A DNA stretch of 64,000 nucleotides from the NCBI GenBank assembly GCA_036268875.1, contig DATATI010000079.1, positions 204,618-268,617 of the forward strand, read 5' to 3'. This document shows positions 1 through 11,373 of the stretch, in pieces. Source of the stretch: Polyangia bacterium. Its GTDB lineage: Bacteria > Myxococcota_A > Polyangia > Fen-1088. A model generated the notes under the pieces. It worked only from the letters and a program-made list of their open reading frames with translations. It was not told where the DNA came from and ran no database searches. Numbering within the stretch: position 1 is the stretch's first letter; each line of letters begins with the position of its first letter. A program made the position numbers and the translations under genes.

Positions 1-12
1 CGGCGGGCGTGC

Positions 13-2469
13 TCAAGATGCGCTCGCCGTTTTAGCCTTCGCCTTCGACCGGCGCGCCCGCAGCAGGATGATCGCCGGCAGCGCCGCGATGGCCGCCATC
101 AGGCACGCCACCTCGCCCAGGATGGCCATCTCGCCGAAGCCCTGCAGCGCCTGGTTGCGCGCCGCCAGCAGCGACCCGTAGCCGACGATGGTCGTCCACG
201 AACACAGGGCCACCGCCGCGCCGGTGGAGATCACCGCCTTGACGATGTTGCCCTCCTCGCGATAGCGGGTGACCACATTCAAGGCATATTCGGCCCCGAT
301 ACCGAAGGTGATGGGCAAGGCGATGAAGTTCAGGAACGTCACCCGCACGCCCGCCCATCCCGCCGCGCCCACCATGATCAGCACGCCCAACAAAAGCGTG
401 CTCACCGCCGCCACGGCGGCCGACGGCGGGCGGATGATCATGAGGATGATCAGCACCACGGCGATCAGCGACGCTGCGGTGGCGATGGGCCCGTCGTGCA
501 GGACCGAGCGAATCATGGCCCCGAAGACCACCGCCGAGCCGGAGGTCTCCAGCGTCTTTCCGTTGGGCAGGTGCAGGTACTGCAGAACCGCGGCGATGCG
601 CAGCAGGTCGCGGCCGCTCCACACCGATACGCCTTTCTCGGGCGGATAAACCAGCACCACCCGTCCGACGGTGCCGTCGACCTCGGTGAAGGGCCGCCGC
701 GCGATGGGCGGCAGATCCTGCGGGCCGACCTCGTGCAGCGCATCGGGGGGATCGACCTGCTTAATCTGGTCGCGCTCTTTTCCTTCCAGGACGTCCAGCG
801 CCGGGTCGCGCGCCAGCTTGCGGATCTGGGCGATGATCTTCAGCTTGCGCTGCTGCTCCTCGGAGGTGCCGGGCAGGAGGTCGTAGATGGTGGCGATCTG
901 TCCAATGACGTCGGGGCCGGGCAGTTCGGTGTCCTGCTTGCGGATGGTGGCTTTCACCGCCTCCACCTCGTCCAGCTGGTCGGCCAGGATGATGGTCGGC
1001 GAGGGCCAGCGTCCGAAGATCTTGTCGAAGCTTTTGTTGAACTGCTTGGCCTCTTCGCTGGTGTCGATCTTCGAGTTCAATTTGCGAAAGTCGTACTCGA
1101 ACGGATCCTTCAGAAAGTGGGTCATTCCGAACAGCGCCAGCACCGTCGCGATGCCGAACAGCATCGCGGTGGGCTTCGGATTACGGCCGATCCAGCGCGC
1201 CAGCGGCCCCAGATCCAGCGGCGGGCGCGTCGCGCCTTTGTCGCCGCCGTCTCGGCGGTCCAGCAGCGTCAGCAGCGCCGGCAGCACGGTGAAGGTGGCG
1301 ATCCAGCAGGCCAGCGCCCCCACCGCGCCCATCAAGCCGAACTGATAGAAGCCGCGAAAGCTGGTGACCATCAACGACGCGTACGCCGCCGACGCCGCGA
1401 TCGATGCCACCAGGGTGCCGCGCCAGACGCCGCCGATGGCCGAGCGCAATGATTCGTCGGCCGACAGCCCCTGAGCGCGGTGCTCTTCATAACGTGACAT
1501 CAGGACGATGGCGTAGTTGATGCCGTTGCCCACGATGATCGAGCCCAGGAACGCCGTCGACGAATTCAGGTAACCAAACGACAAATCAGCCACCGCGAAG
1601 GCGACGATGGCGCCCACGCCGGCCGGGATCCCGGTCAGCGGAATAGCGCGAAAACGCCTGAAATAAAGCCCGATCGACAGACCCACCAGACACAAGCAGG
1701 TGAGGGTGACGGACAGGATGTCGCGCTCGACGGCGTGGCGGGCCGCGATGGCGGTGGTGACCGGCCCGGCGATCTCGGCGGTCATCTGTGGGTGGTAACG
1801 CGACGGCGGATCGGCGGCGATGAGCTCGCCGGCGGCCCTCCACAGCGCTTCGCCGGCGTTCTCCACGAACAGGCCGCCGGGCGGCAGGGCGGCGATCCAC
1901 AGGTACTGCCCGTTGTTGCTGCTGAACAGACCGTCGGGGAAACGATCATCGATGTTGTTCTGGTGGCCGATGCGCTTTTGCATCGAATCCAGCGGTTCGT
2001 CGTCACCCAGCGAGACAAACAGCGGGTTCTTGCGCTTGTTGATCTCGGTGCGCAGACGATCGCGGATACCTTCCAGGTCGTCTTCCGAAACGTACAGCCA
2101 TTTGTTGCGCTGAAAGAAGTCGCGCACGTCGCGGACGTTGTACGCGGCCAGGGCCGCCACCGACGGCGGCAAGGCGCGCAGCTTGGCGGTCAGCGCCTCG
2201 GCATAACGCAGGTTGGCCGCCGGATCGGGCGAGCGAATGCCGATCAGCAGCAGCGACAGATCACCCAGCCGTTTTTGGGTCCGGGCCAGGGCCACCACGC
2301 CGGGGTCGTTGCTGGGCAAAAGCTCGGAAAAGGCCGTGCGCAGCTTCAGCCGCTTGGCCAGCAGCGTTCCGCCGGCGCCGATCAAGGCCGCCAGGATCAA
2401 GACCAGCATGGGATTGCTGGCCACCCATCGGTGGTAACGGGTCACCCCGCTCGACGGTGGCGAAGACAT
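13..2469 (-). CDS. RND/MMPL-family exporter
   Basis: An 818-residue polytopic inner-membrane protein with the RND/MMPL layout: one N-terminal transmembrane helix (about residues 17-38), a large periplasmic loop, a cluster of helices (about 245-405), then a second helix near 435, a second periplasmic loop and a C-terminal helix cluster (about 655-805) ending in a basic tail. MMPL/HpnN-type members export lipids, hopanoids or other hydrophobic molecules using the proton gradient. The internal duplication and conserved helix-4-like segments (YAIVLMSRYEEHR and YALNVVTRYREEG) are visible. It is transcribed away from the beta-barrel gene at 2584. A TAGCTT box lies 9 bases before the ATG and no Shine-Dalgarno is seen. 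The substrate cannot be read from sequence. Confidence 0.85.
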   Translation of the reverse strand: MSSPPSSGVTRYHRWVASNPMLVLILAALIGAGGTLLAKRLKLRTAFSELLPSNDPGVVALARTQKRLGDLSLLLIGIRSPDPAANLRYAEALTAKLRALPPSVAALAAYNVRDVRDFFQRNKWLYVSEDDLEGIRDRLRTEINKRKNPLFVSLGDDEPLDSMQKRIGHQNNIDDRFPDGLFSSNNGQYLWIAALPPGGLFVENAGEALWRAAGELIAADPPSRYHPQMTAEIAGPVTTAIAARHAVERDILSVTLTCLCLVGLSIGLYFRRFRAIPLTGIPAGVGAIVAFAVADLSFGYLNSSTAFLGSIIVGNGINYAIVLMSRYEEHRAQGLSADESLRSAIGGVWRGTLVASIAASAAYASLMVTSFRGFYQFGLMGAVGALACWIATFTVLPALLTLLDRRDGGDKGATRPPLDLGPLARWIGRNPKPTAMLFGIATVLALFGMTHFLKDPFEYDFRKLNSKIDTSEEAKQFNKSFDKIFGRWPSPTIILADQLDEVEAVKATIRKQDTELPGPDVIGQIATIYDLLPGTSEEQQRKLKIIAQIRKLARDPALDVLEGKERDQIKQVDPPDALHEVGPQDLPPIARRPFTEVDGTVGRVVLVYPPEKGVSVWSGRDLLRIAAVLQYLHLPNGKTLETSGSAVVFGAMIRSVLHDGPIATAASLIAVVLIILMIIRPPSAAVAAVSTLLLGVLIMVGAAGWAGVRVTFLNFIALPITFGIGAEYALNVVTRYREEGNIVKAVISTGAAVALCSWTTIVGYGSLLAARNQALQGFGEMAILGEVACLMAAIAALPAIILLRARRSKAKAKTASAS

Positions 2470-2478
2470 GGGGGCTGA

Positions 2479-2484
2479 AAGCTA
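2479..2484 (-). promoter_or_regulatory. TANNNT -10-like box before RND exporter start
   Basis: On the minus strand TAGCTT ends 9 bases before the ATG and no ribosome-binding site lies between. This fits a leaderless or very short-leader transcript. No convincing -35 element is visible. Confidence 0.35.
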
Positions 2485-2583
2485 CCAGGGATTGCGGTCG
2501 ATCGGGAGTTTCGACCGTCGGAGAGGGCGCTGCCTACAGTGTCGGTCAGCCCGATAGGTTTACGTGCTGTTGTTCTCGATCGT

Positions 2584-3978
2584 ATGCTTCGATGGATGCG
2601 CCTATTTAGCTTGGATTGGTTCAGGCGCGCGGTTCCCCCCGCCGCGACCCTGTTCCTGCTTCTATGCTCGACTCGCGCCTTCGCTGTGGGCGAGGTGATC
2701 ACCGACGTGCGCGTCTTGGATAATCAGCGCACGGAAGAAGACACCATTCGCTCGATCGCCGGGGTGAAGATCGGCGACACGCTGGAGCTGGACACGCTGG
2801 AGGCGGTGCGCGAACGCCTGAACAGCTCGGGCCTTTTCGCCGACACCAACGTCTGGTGGGAACAGGCTGGCGCCGGCGTGCGCATCAACATCGCGGTCAA
2901 GGACAAGTTCCCTTGGGCGCCGGTGCCGACGGCCAGCTGGTCGGCGAACAACAGAGCGATCGGCATTCTGTTCGTGCACGGCAACCTGTTCGGGCGCGGC
3001 AAGCAGATGGTGATTGGCGGCCGTCTGGCCGATCTCGACTCAGGCGCCGTGCTGGCCTACCGCGATCCCGCGTCGTTCGGAAGCTGGATCTACTGGCAGC
3101 TCCAGGGCAGTTACAAACGTGAGATTTTACCCGAGTACAACCCGGTGGTGCCGAAGCCCGACAACCCGATCCGGCAGACCACCCTCACCACCTTCGCCGT
3201 CGAGCCGCAGATCGGCGTCGCCTGGTTGCGACGGGTGAAGACGCAGGTGGCGTGGCGACTGTCGAAGGTCGAGGTGGGCGACAACGCGTCGGTCGACGCC
3301 GCGGGCCAGCCGACTCAGCTGGCGACCCGCGGCGCCGTGGTGGGCATGGGCCGCGCCGGCGTCACCTTCGATTTTCGCGCCCGCGAATTTGCCGTGATGA
3401 CCGGCTCCGCGCTGAGCGGCGGGATCGACGTCGCCAGTCCCGGGTTCAAGAGTGACCTGACTTTCTGGCGTATCGGCGCCAGTTACGAACAAGGGGTGAA
3501 GTTTTTTCGCAGCCAGAACTTCATCTACAACGTCGGCGGCACAATCGGCGGCAACCTGCCATTGTGGATGGAGAACACTGCCGGCGGCCCCGATTTGCGC
3601 GGGTATCTTACGCAGCAGTTCCGCGGTGACAGCCAGCTGACCGCGAAGGTCGAGTACCATTTCCCGTTGTTCTCCATCGGGTCGATGGACTTCCGGGCGC
3701 TGGGCTTTTATGACGCCACGGCGATCTGGTTCCGTTCGCTGCCGGACATGTACCCCGCAGGTGACGCCTTCGGATATCGCATTCGCGACACGCCCGACCA
3801 GCGCACGTTCCCGGAGCAGGTGAAACAGGGGCTCGACCTGAGCCGCGACATCCATACCGACGTGGGCGCCGGCTTGCGTTTCTTCTTACGCTCGGTGGCG
3901 GTGCCGCTGGTCGGCTTCGACGCCGGCTACGGAATCGAGGCTCGAAAATGGCGTTTTCTCCTGATTGTCGGGGCGTGA
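2584..3978 (+). CDS. BamA/TamA-like outer-membrane barrel protein with one POTRA domain
   Basis: The protein has a signal peptide ending near RAFA, one POTRA-like domain (EVITDVRVLDNQRTEED through the NIAVKDKFPWAP region) and a C-terminal 16-strand-type surface-antigen barrel rich in alternating aromatic strands. This is the BamA/TamA/Omp85 superfamily, whose members insert or translocate proteins at the outer membrane. It is much smaller than BamA, which has five POTRA domains, so a specialised or accessory role is likely. I chose the ATG at 2584; a GTG at 2539 in frame would add 15 residues and give an overlong n-region to the signal peptide. ATG 2596 is also possible. It lies alone between the divergent exporter and the HAD operon. 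Confidence 0.75.
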   Translation: MLRWMRLFSLDWFRRAVPPAATLFLLLCSTRAFAVGEVITDVRVLDNQRTEEDTIRSIAGVKIGDTLELDTLEAVRERLNSSGLFADTNVWWEQAGAGVRINIAVKDKFPWAPVPTASWSANNRAIGILFVHGNLFGRGKQMVIGGRLADLDSGAVLAYRDPASFGSWIYWQLQGSYKREILPEYNPVVPKPDNPIRQTTLTTFAVEPQIGVAWLRRVKTQVAWRLSKVEVGDNASVDAAGQPTQLATRGAVVGMGRAGVTFDFRAREFAVMTGSALSGGIDVASPGFKSDLTFWRIGASYEQGVKFFRSQNFIYNVGGTIGGNLPLWMENTAGGPDLRGYLTQQFRGDSQLTAKVEYHFPLFSIGSMDFRALGFYDATAIWFRSLPDMYPAGDAFGYRIRDTPDQRTFPEQVKQGLDLSRDIHTDVGAGLRFFLRSVAVPLVGFDAGYGIEARKWRFLLIVGA

Positions 3979-4150
3979 CAGGGTGACCAGCCAGTGACAA
4001 CCACATCACCGGTTGGTGTCGGAAAGTAAACTCTATGGGTGGTGAAGGTTCACCACTGGCAGACCCTTCCCCGAAACGGGGGCGAGGAATATCCGCTGCT
4101 TAGCGCTGGGCAAGGTCGTGGCGTGTGGGTTGCTTTTGTTAACGCCAACG

Positions 4151-4858
4151 ATGTCAGTGCTTCCTTTGTCCGTTCTGGGCTCGGCCGCCCGCGAGGCCGT
4201 TTCGTTTCGTCAACTGGCGCCGCTGCCGCTACCGAAGGTGCTGCTGTGCGATCTCGACGGGACGCTGGTGGACAGCATGCCGACCCTGGCGGACCTGGCC
4301 ACCGACGTGATGGAAGAGACCTTCGGCACGCCCCGCATTCTGGCGCGCGAGCTGTACCTGGCCACCTGCGGCCTGCCCTTCATCAAGCAACTGGAAGAGA
4401 TCTTCCCGGGCGACACGCGCAACACCGGCGCTTCCGACGTCTTCGAGGGCCGCAAGCCCGCCCGCTGCAGCAGCATCGGGATGCCGGTTGACACCCGCCG
4501 AGCGCTTGAGCGTTTGCGCGCCCGTGGCGTCCGCATCGCCGTCTCGTCCAACAACGGAGTCGAGAACGTGGCCACCTTCGCCCGTCAGGCCGACTTCAAA
4601 TTCGATCTCGTGCTGGGGTTCGGCGGGGGCCTGGCCAAGGGCAAACCGCACCTGGACAGGTCCGCCCGCACCTTCAAGGTCGATCGCCAGGAAATGCTTT
4701 TCGTCGGCGATTCGCTGCACGACGGTGAGATCGCCGAGCGCGAGGGCGTGCCCTTCGTCGGGGTGGCCGGCACGTTCTCGCCGGAGCGGTTCACCCTGCG
4801 TTTTCCGCACGTCCCCGTGATTCGCAGGTTCTCCGCGCTGCCTGACCTGTTCGTTTGA
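4151..4858 (+). CDS. HAD-superfamily hydrolase, first gene of the CDP-alcohol operon
   Basis: A HAD phosphatase with motif I LCDLDGTLVDS near residues 32-42, motif II SSNN in the middle, and a motif III/IV region ending GDSLHDGEIA. The cap inserted after motif I is of the small helical beta-phosphoglucomutase/phosphoglycolate phosphatase type. It probably removes phosphate from a small metabolite. Its TGA overlaps the TTG candidate start of the nucleotidyltransferase, which places it in the same operon as a CysQ/IMPase-like phosphatase, a kinase and a CDP-alcohol transferase. It may therefore act on a phosphorylated product or intermediate of that pathway. ATG 4151 was preferred; GTG 4118 in frame adds 11 residues. 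The substrate is not determinable. Confidence 0.75.
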   Translation: MSVLPLSVLGSAAREAVSFRQLAPLPLPKVLLCDLDGTLVDSMPTLADLATDVMEETFGTPRILARELYLATCGLPFIKQLEEIFPGDTRNTGASDVFEGRKPARCSSIGMPVDTRRALERLRARGVRIAVSSNNGVENVATFARQADFKFDLVLGFGGGLAKGKPHLDRSARTFKVDRQEMLFVGDSLHDGEIAEREGVPFVGVAGTFSPERFTLRFPHVPVIRRFSALPDLFV

Positions 4859-4884
4859 GCGTGCGCGCAGTACCCTCGTCAGCG

Positions 4885-5640
4885 ATGACCCACCAGGCGG
4901 GGCGTGGGTTCGACCGATCGGACGCGCCGGTGATCCTGATGGCCGCTGGCCTGGGCAGCCGGTTGGGGGCGCTGACCGCGCAGTTGCCCAAGGCGCTGAT
5001 CACCGTCGCCGGCAAGCCGTTGCTGGCCTACGCCGTGGCCTTCGCCCAGGCCGTCACCAGCGGCGAGGTGATCGTCGTCGGAGGGTTTCAATACGAACGT
5101 GTGGCCGCCGAGATCGCCGACCGCGCGCTGCCGGTGACCCTGGTGCAGAACCCGCATTTTCGTGACGGCAACTTGATCTCGCTGCTGGCGGCGCGAGCGG
5201 CGGTGGGAGCGCGGGGTTTTCTGCTGATGAACGTCGACCACATTTACCGGCCGGCCATTGCCCGCCTGGCCGCGCTGCCGGCCGACGAGATCACCGCCTT
5301 CGTCGACCACGATCGCACCCTCGGCACCGACGATATGAAGGTGGCCCGCGACGACGACGGACGGGTGCGCCTCATCTCCAAGCAGCTCACCACATTCGAC
5401 CGCGGTTACGTCGGCATGACCCGCGTCCCGTCGTCGGCGACGGCGCGCTACTGGGCCGAGGCGGAAGCGGCGTTGGCCGCCGAGGGCCGGGCCATCGCCG
5501 TCGAACGCGTGCTGGCCCGGCTGGCCGCGGCCGGGCAGCCGCCGCAGTGCCGCGACATCAGCGGCCACGGCTGGCTGGAGGTCGACCTGCCCGACGAGCG
5601 CGACCACGCCGAGCGCGTGCTGGCGTCGGGGAGCTGGTGA
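4885..5640 (+). CDS. CDP-polyol-forming nucleotidyltransferase (inositol-phosphate cytidylyltransferase-like)
   Basis: Rossmann-like NTP-transferase with the signature LMAAGLGSRLGALTAQLPKA followed by GKPLL close to the N-terminus, a DGNLISLLAAR segment, an LLMNVDHIY metal-binding Asp motif and a C-terminal WLEVDLPDE segment. These match the sugar/alcohol-phosphate cytidylyltransferase group that includes inositol-1-phosphate cytidylyltransferase (IPCT) and LicC-like enzymes. The downstream CDP-alcohol transferase makes a CTP-using role likely, giving a CDP-activated alcohol. ATG 4885 gives 251 residues; an overlapping TTG at 4855 (TTGA with the HAD stop) is a real alternative given the overlap habit of this operon. 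Identity of the alcohol (inositol or other) is inference. Confidence 0.75.
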   Translation: MTHQAGRGFDRSDAPVILMAAGLGSRLGALTAQLPKALITVAGKPLLAYAVAFAQAVTSGEVIVVGGFQYERVAAEIADRALPVTLVQNPHFRDGNLISLLAARAAVGARGFLLMNVDHIYRPAIARLAALPADEITAFVDHDRTLGTDDMKVARDDDGRVRLISKQLTTFDRGYVGMTRVPSSATARYWAEAEAALAAEGRAIAVERVLARLAAAGQPPQCRDISGHGWLEVDLPDERDHAERVLASGSW

Positions 5641-6461
5641 CCGCCGCCTACGCGCGCGAGCTGGACGTCGCCCGCGCCGCGGCGCAGGCGGCAGCGGCGG
5701 TGATCCTGGAGCACTACTCCAAGGGCGGGATCGCCGTCGACACCAAGGCCGACGAATCGCCGGTCACCGCCGCCGACCGCGACGCCAACACGGTGATCGT
5801 CAAACAGCTGCAAGCGGCGTTTCCCGATGATGGCATCCTCAGCGAGGAGTCACCGGATGATGGCCAGCGCCTGTCCAAGCGGCGAGTGTGGATCATCGAT
5901 CCGCTGGACGGCACGCGGGATTTCGTGGCCCGCACCGGCGAGTTCGCGGTGCACATCGCCCTGGCCGTCGCCGGCGCCGCCGTGCTGGGCGTGGTGGCGC
6001 GGCCGGTGACGGCGTCCGTCTTCTTCGCGGTGGCGGGCGCCGGTGCTTTTGTGGCGCGCGACGGTCAGACGGCGTCGTTGGCGGTGTCGGAGACGGCCAC
6101 CCTGGCCGACCTGCGTATCGGCGTCAGCCGCTTGAACCTCAGCAGCCGGGTCGGGGCGTGCTTGCAGGCGGCCGGTCTTGACGGACGCGCGGTGGCCATG
6201 GGCGCGTCGGTGAAATACATGGCGGTGGCGGGCGGCACGCTGGACGCCGCCATCAACCTCAGCCCGGGCGAATGCGAATGGGACACCGCCGCGCCCGAGG
6301 TGATCGTGCGCGAAGCGGGCGGGCGCTTCACCGACGCCGACGGTCGGCCGTTCCGCTACAACCAGCCGAGCCCGTCGCACAAGCGCGGCAGCATCGTCAG
6401 CAACGGCCGCTGCCACGACGCCCTGGCGGCGCTGGTGGCGCCGTATGCTGACAACTTGTGA
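5637..6461 (+). CDS. CysQ/inositol monophosphatase-family phosphatase
   Basis: A 274-residue member of the Li+-sensitive phosphatase superfamily. The metal site is visible as E70 in LSEE and the DPLDGTRDF motif at about residues 88-96, and the second signature near the C-terminus reads WDTAAPEVIVREAGG. DPLDGT followed by a GEFAVHIAL strand resembles CysQ (3'(2'),5'-bisphosphate nucleotidase) more than classical inositol-1-phosphatases, which usually have DPLDGTTNF. In this operon it may instead dephosphorylate an inositol- or polyol-phosphate product. The GTG start was chosen because it overlaps the preceding stop as GTGA, and residues upstream in frame belong to the previous gene's coding strand. 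The stop overlaps the next GTG in the same way. Confidence 0.8.
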   Translation: MTAAYARELDVARAAAQAAAAVILEHYSKGGIAVDTKADESPVTAADRDANTVIVKQLQAAFPDDGILSEESPDDGQRLSKRRVWIIDPLDGTRDFVARTGEFAVHIALAVAGAAVLGVVARPVTASVFFAVAGAGAFVARDGQTASLAVSETATLADLRIGVSRLNLSSRVGACLQAAGLDGRAVAMGASVKYMAVAGGTLDAAINLSPGECEWDTAAPEVIVREAGGRFTDADGRPFRYNQPSPSHKRGSIVSNGRCHDALAALVAPYADNL

Positions 6462-7147
6462 CGATGGCAGAAGACCCTTCGCCGCCGCGGATCCTGGTGG
6501 CCATCGACGGCATTGACGGCAGCGGCAAGTCGATCTTCGCTCAACGGTTTTCCCTGGCGCTGGACGCCGACGGGGTGCGCACGGTTTTATTTCACGTCGA
6601 CGATTTTCGCCGCCCCATCGATTGGTCGCGCACCGATCGCGCCGCGCTGGATCTTTATTACGACGACTATTATGACCTGCCGGTGCTGGACGATTGCCTG
6701 CGAGCCTTCAGCGGCGGCCAGCCGTCGGTCGACGTGCGGCTGATCGATCTGCCGTCGGGCGTGGCGCAGCCAGCGCGACGGATCGACTTCGCCGGTGTCG
6801 GTGTGGCCATCGTCGAAGGGGTCTTCGTGCGCCGGCTGGCGACCGTCGGGGCGGCGGCGACGGTGATCGTCATCGAGACCACGCCGGCGGAGGCGCGCCG
6901 ACGCCTTCTCTCGCGCGACATTGCCAAGGGGCGCAGCCAGGCGGAGATCGCCCACCGTATCGCCGCTCGTTATTTTCCCGCCCAGGATCGCTATCGGGCG
7001 TTCACAGACGGGCAGCCGGCTCCGGCGGTGTCGATCGACAACGAAACGCCGAGCGCGGCCCGCCTGGCCTCGCTGGACCAGCGGCGCGTCCCGGCGGTGG
7101 TGCGGCGGGCTTTGCGCCGGCTTTTTCCCGACGGGACACCGCCGTGA
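6458..7147 (+). CDS. Uridine kinase-like P-loop kinase
   Basis: A small (229-residue) P-loop kinase with Walker A GIDGSGKS at residues 18-25, an HVDDFRRP segment typical of the uridine/phosphoribulokinase fold, a YYDDYYDLPVL substrate region and an AIVEGVFV Walker B-like strand. It is shorter and more divergent than uridine kinase proper, so it probably phosphorylates another small alcohol or nucleoside. Its position between a CysQ/IMPase-like phosphatase and a CDP-alcohol transferase suggests it supplies the phosphorylated alcohol. The GTG start overlaps the upstream stop; ATG 6464 is two codons downstream. Confidence 0.65.
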   Translation: MTMAEDPSPPRILVAIDGIDGSGKSIFAQRFSLALDADGVRTVLFHVDDFRRPIDWSRTDRAALDLYYDDYYDLPVLDDCLRAFSGGQPSVDVRLIDLPSGVAQPARRIDFAGVGVAIVEGVFVRRLATVGAAATVIVIETTPAEARRRLLSRDIAKGRSQAEIAHRIAARYFPAQDRYRAFTDGQPAPAVSIDNETPSAARLASLDQRRVPAVVRRALRRLFPDGTPP

Positions 7148-7160
7148 TAGACCAAACCGC

Positions 7161-8264
7161 GTGTCGCACAGCCAAGGCAAAGATCCGGAGGCGGTGATCC
7201 TGAAGGTGACCGGTGACGAGGCCGCGGGCGCGCGCCGGGTGGTCGCTGGTTTGCCGGTCGTCGAACGAGCGATCAAGCAGTTGGGGCGCCTCCCCACCAC
7301 GCGGGTGACGGTGGCCAGCGACGGAACCATCGCCTTGCCGGCGTCGTTGCCCGCCAACACCAGCGTGCGTTCGTTGGCCGGCGATCCGGGCGCGGCCCTG
7401 GCGGCCCTGCAGGCCGAACTGGGACAACCGCTGTTGCTGATGGGCGACGTGGTACGACCCCAGGCGCGAAAGTTTGATCAAGGTATCCGCGTGGTCGACG
7501 AAGCCACCCGGCGAAAGGCGGAGGACGCGGTGTTCGCCGATCTGCTGCGCGGCGACCTTGGCTTCGTCGCCCGCCACATCAACAAGAAGGTTTCGTTCTG
7601 GTTCACGCGCCACGTGCTCTGCCGTCTGCCGGTGACACCCAACCAGGTCACCTTGGGCGCCGGCCTGCTGGGCCTGGGTGGCTGTGCGCTCATCGCCAGC
7701 GGTTGCCGACTGGCGATGGTGGCCGGATTCTTCCTGGCCCAGTTGCAGTCCATTCTCGACGGCTGCGACGGCGAGCTGGCCCGGGTCCGTTTTCAGCAGA
7801 CCGACATCGGCGAATGGCTGGACACCATCGTCGACGATGTCTTGAATCTGGCGCTGGTCGGGGCCATCGGCGTGGGCCTGGGCCGGTGGGAAGGGCGCGC
7901 GGCGCCGATGTGGTGGGGCCTTTGCGGCTGCGCGATGTTGCTGACCTACAACGTCATCGCCTACCGCGAGCTGGTCAAGCAAGGCGAGGGCGGCGAGGTC
8001 CTGAAGATCCGCTGGTGGTGGGCCCGCGGTCAGGACTTCGCCGAGGTTCTCTCAGATGGAAAACCAACCAGCGGGTTCAACCTGCTGGTGGCGCTGGGCA
8101 AGCGCGATTTCTTCGTTTTCGCCTGGCTGGTGCTGGCGGCGCTGGGCTTCCTGAAGGTCGTGCTGGTTTACGCGGTGGTCATCGCGGCGATCTACTTTGT
8201 CGTCGCCATCATTCAGCTCGTCGCCTCGCCGCGCCCGCGGCCGCGCGCGCCCAACCCGGGCTGA
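7161..8264 (+). CDS. CDP-alcohol phosphatidyltransferase with degenerate N-terminal nucleotidyltransferase-like region
   Basis: A 367-residue membrane enzyme. The CDP-alcohol phosphotransferase signature DGCDGELAR...G...D...D spans about residues 200-225 with every Asp/Gly present, so catalysis should be intact. Several transmembrane helices follow. The segment before it (GFVARHINKKVS and PVTPNQVT) closely recalls DIPP synthase, the CDP-inositol-using enzyme. Residues 1-120 look like the latter part of an NTP-transferase domain that has lost the glycine-rich CTP signature; the active copy is encoded at 4885. This looks like a split, decayed IPCT/DIPPS bifunctional enzyme. GTG 7161 was chosen because the open frame upstream overlaps the kinase. 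The product may be a soluble phosphodiester or a phospholipid. Confidence 0.75.
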   Translation: MSHSQGKDPEAVILKVTGDEAAGARRVVAGLPVVERAIKQLGRLPTTRVTVASDGTIALPASLPANTSVRSLAGDPGAALAALQAELGQPLLLMGDVVRPQARKFDQGIRVVDEATRRKAEDAVFADLLRGDLGFVARHINKKVSFWFTRHVLCRLPVTPNQVTLGAGLLGLGGCALIASGCRLAMVAGFFLAQLQSILDGCDGELARVRFQQTDIGEWLDTIVDDVLNLALVGAIGVGLGRWEGRAAPMWWGLCGCAMLLTYNVIAYRELVKQGEGGEVLKIRWWWARGQDFAEVLSDGKPTSGFNLLVALGKRDFFVFAWLVLAALGFLKVVLVYAVVIAAIYFVVAIIQLVASPRPRPRAPNPG

Positions 8265-8296
8265 CTCGACTTGCGCCAGGTCCTTCCGCGCAATAA

Positions 8297-8329
8297 GGTG
8301 AATCGCCCCGACAAACCGGGGCGATCACC
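8297..8329 (+). promoter_or_regulatory. Strong leader hairpin directly before secA
   Basis: An inverted repeat with a perfect 8-bp inner stem (8303-8310 with 8317-8324, loop ACAAAC) and a 5-bp outer stem (8297-8301 with 8325-8329), separated by one bulged A at 8302. It ends two bases before the secA ATG. No T tract follows, so a terminator is unlikely. It would sit over the ribosome landing site and could control secA translation. Confidence 0.5.
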
Positions 8330-8331
8330 CC

Positions 8332-11369
<3,038 letters not shown>

Positions 11370-11373
<4 letters not shown>

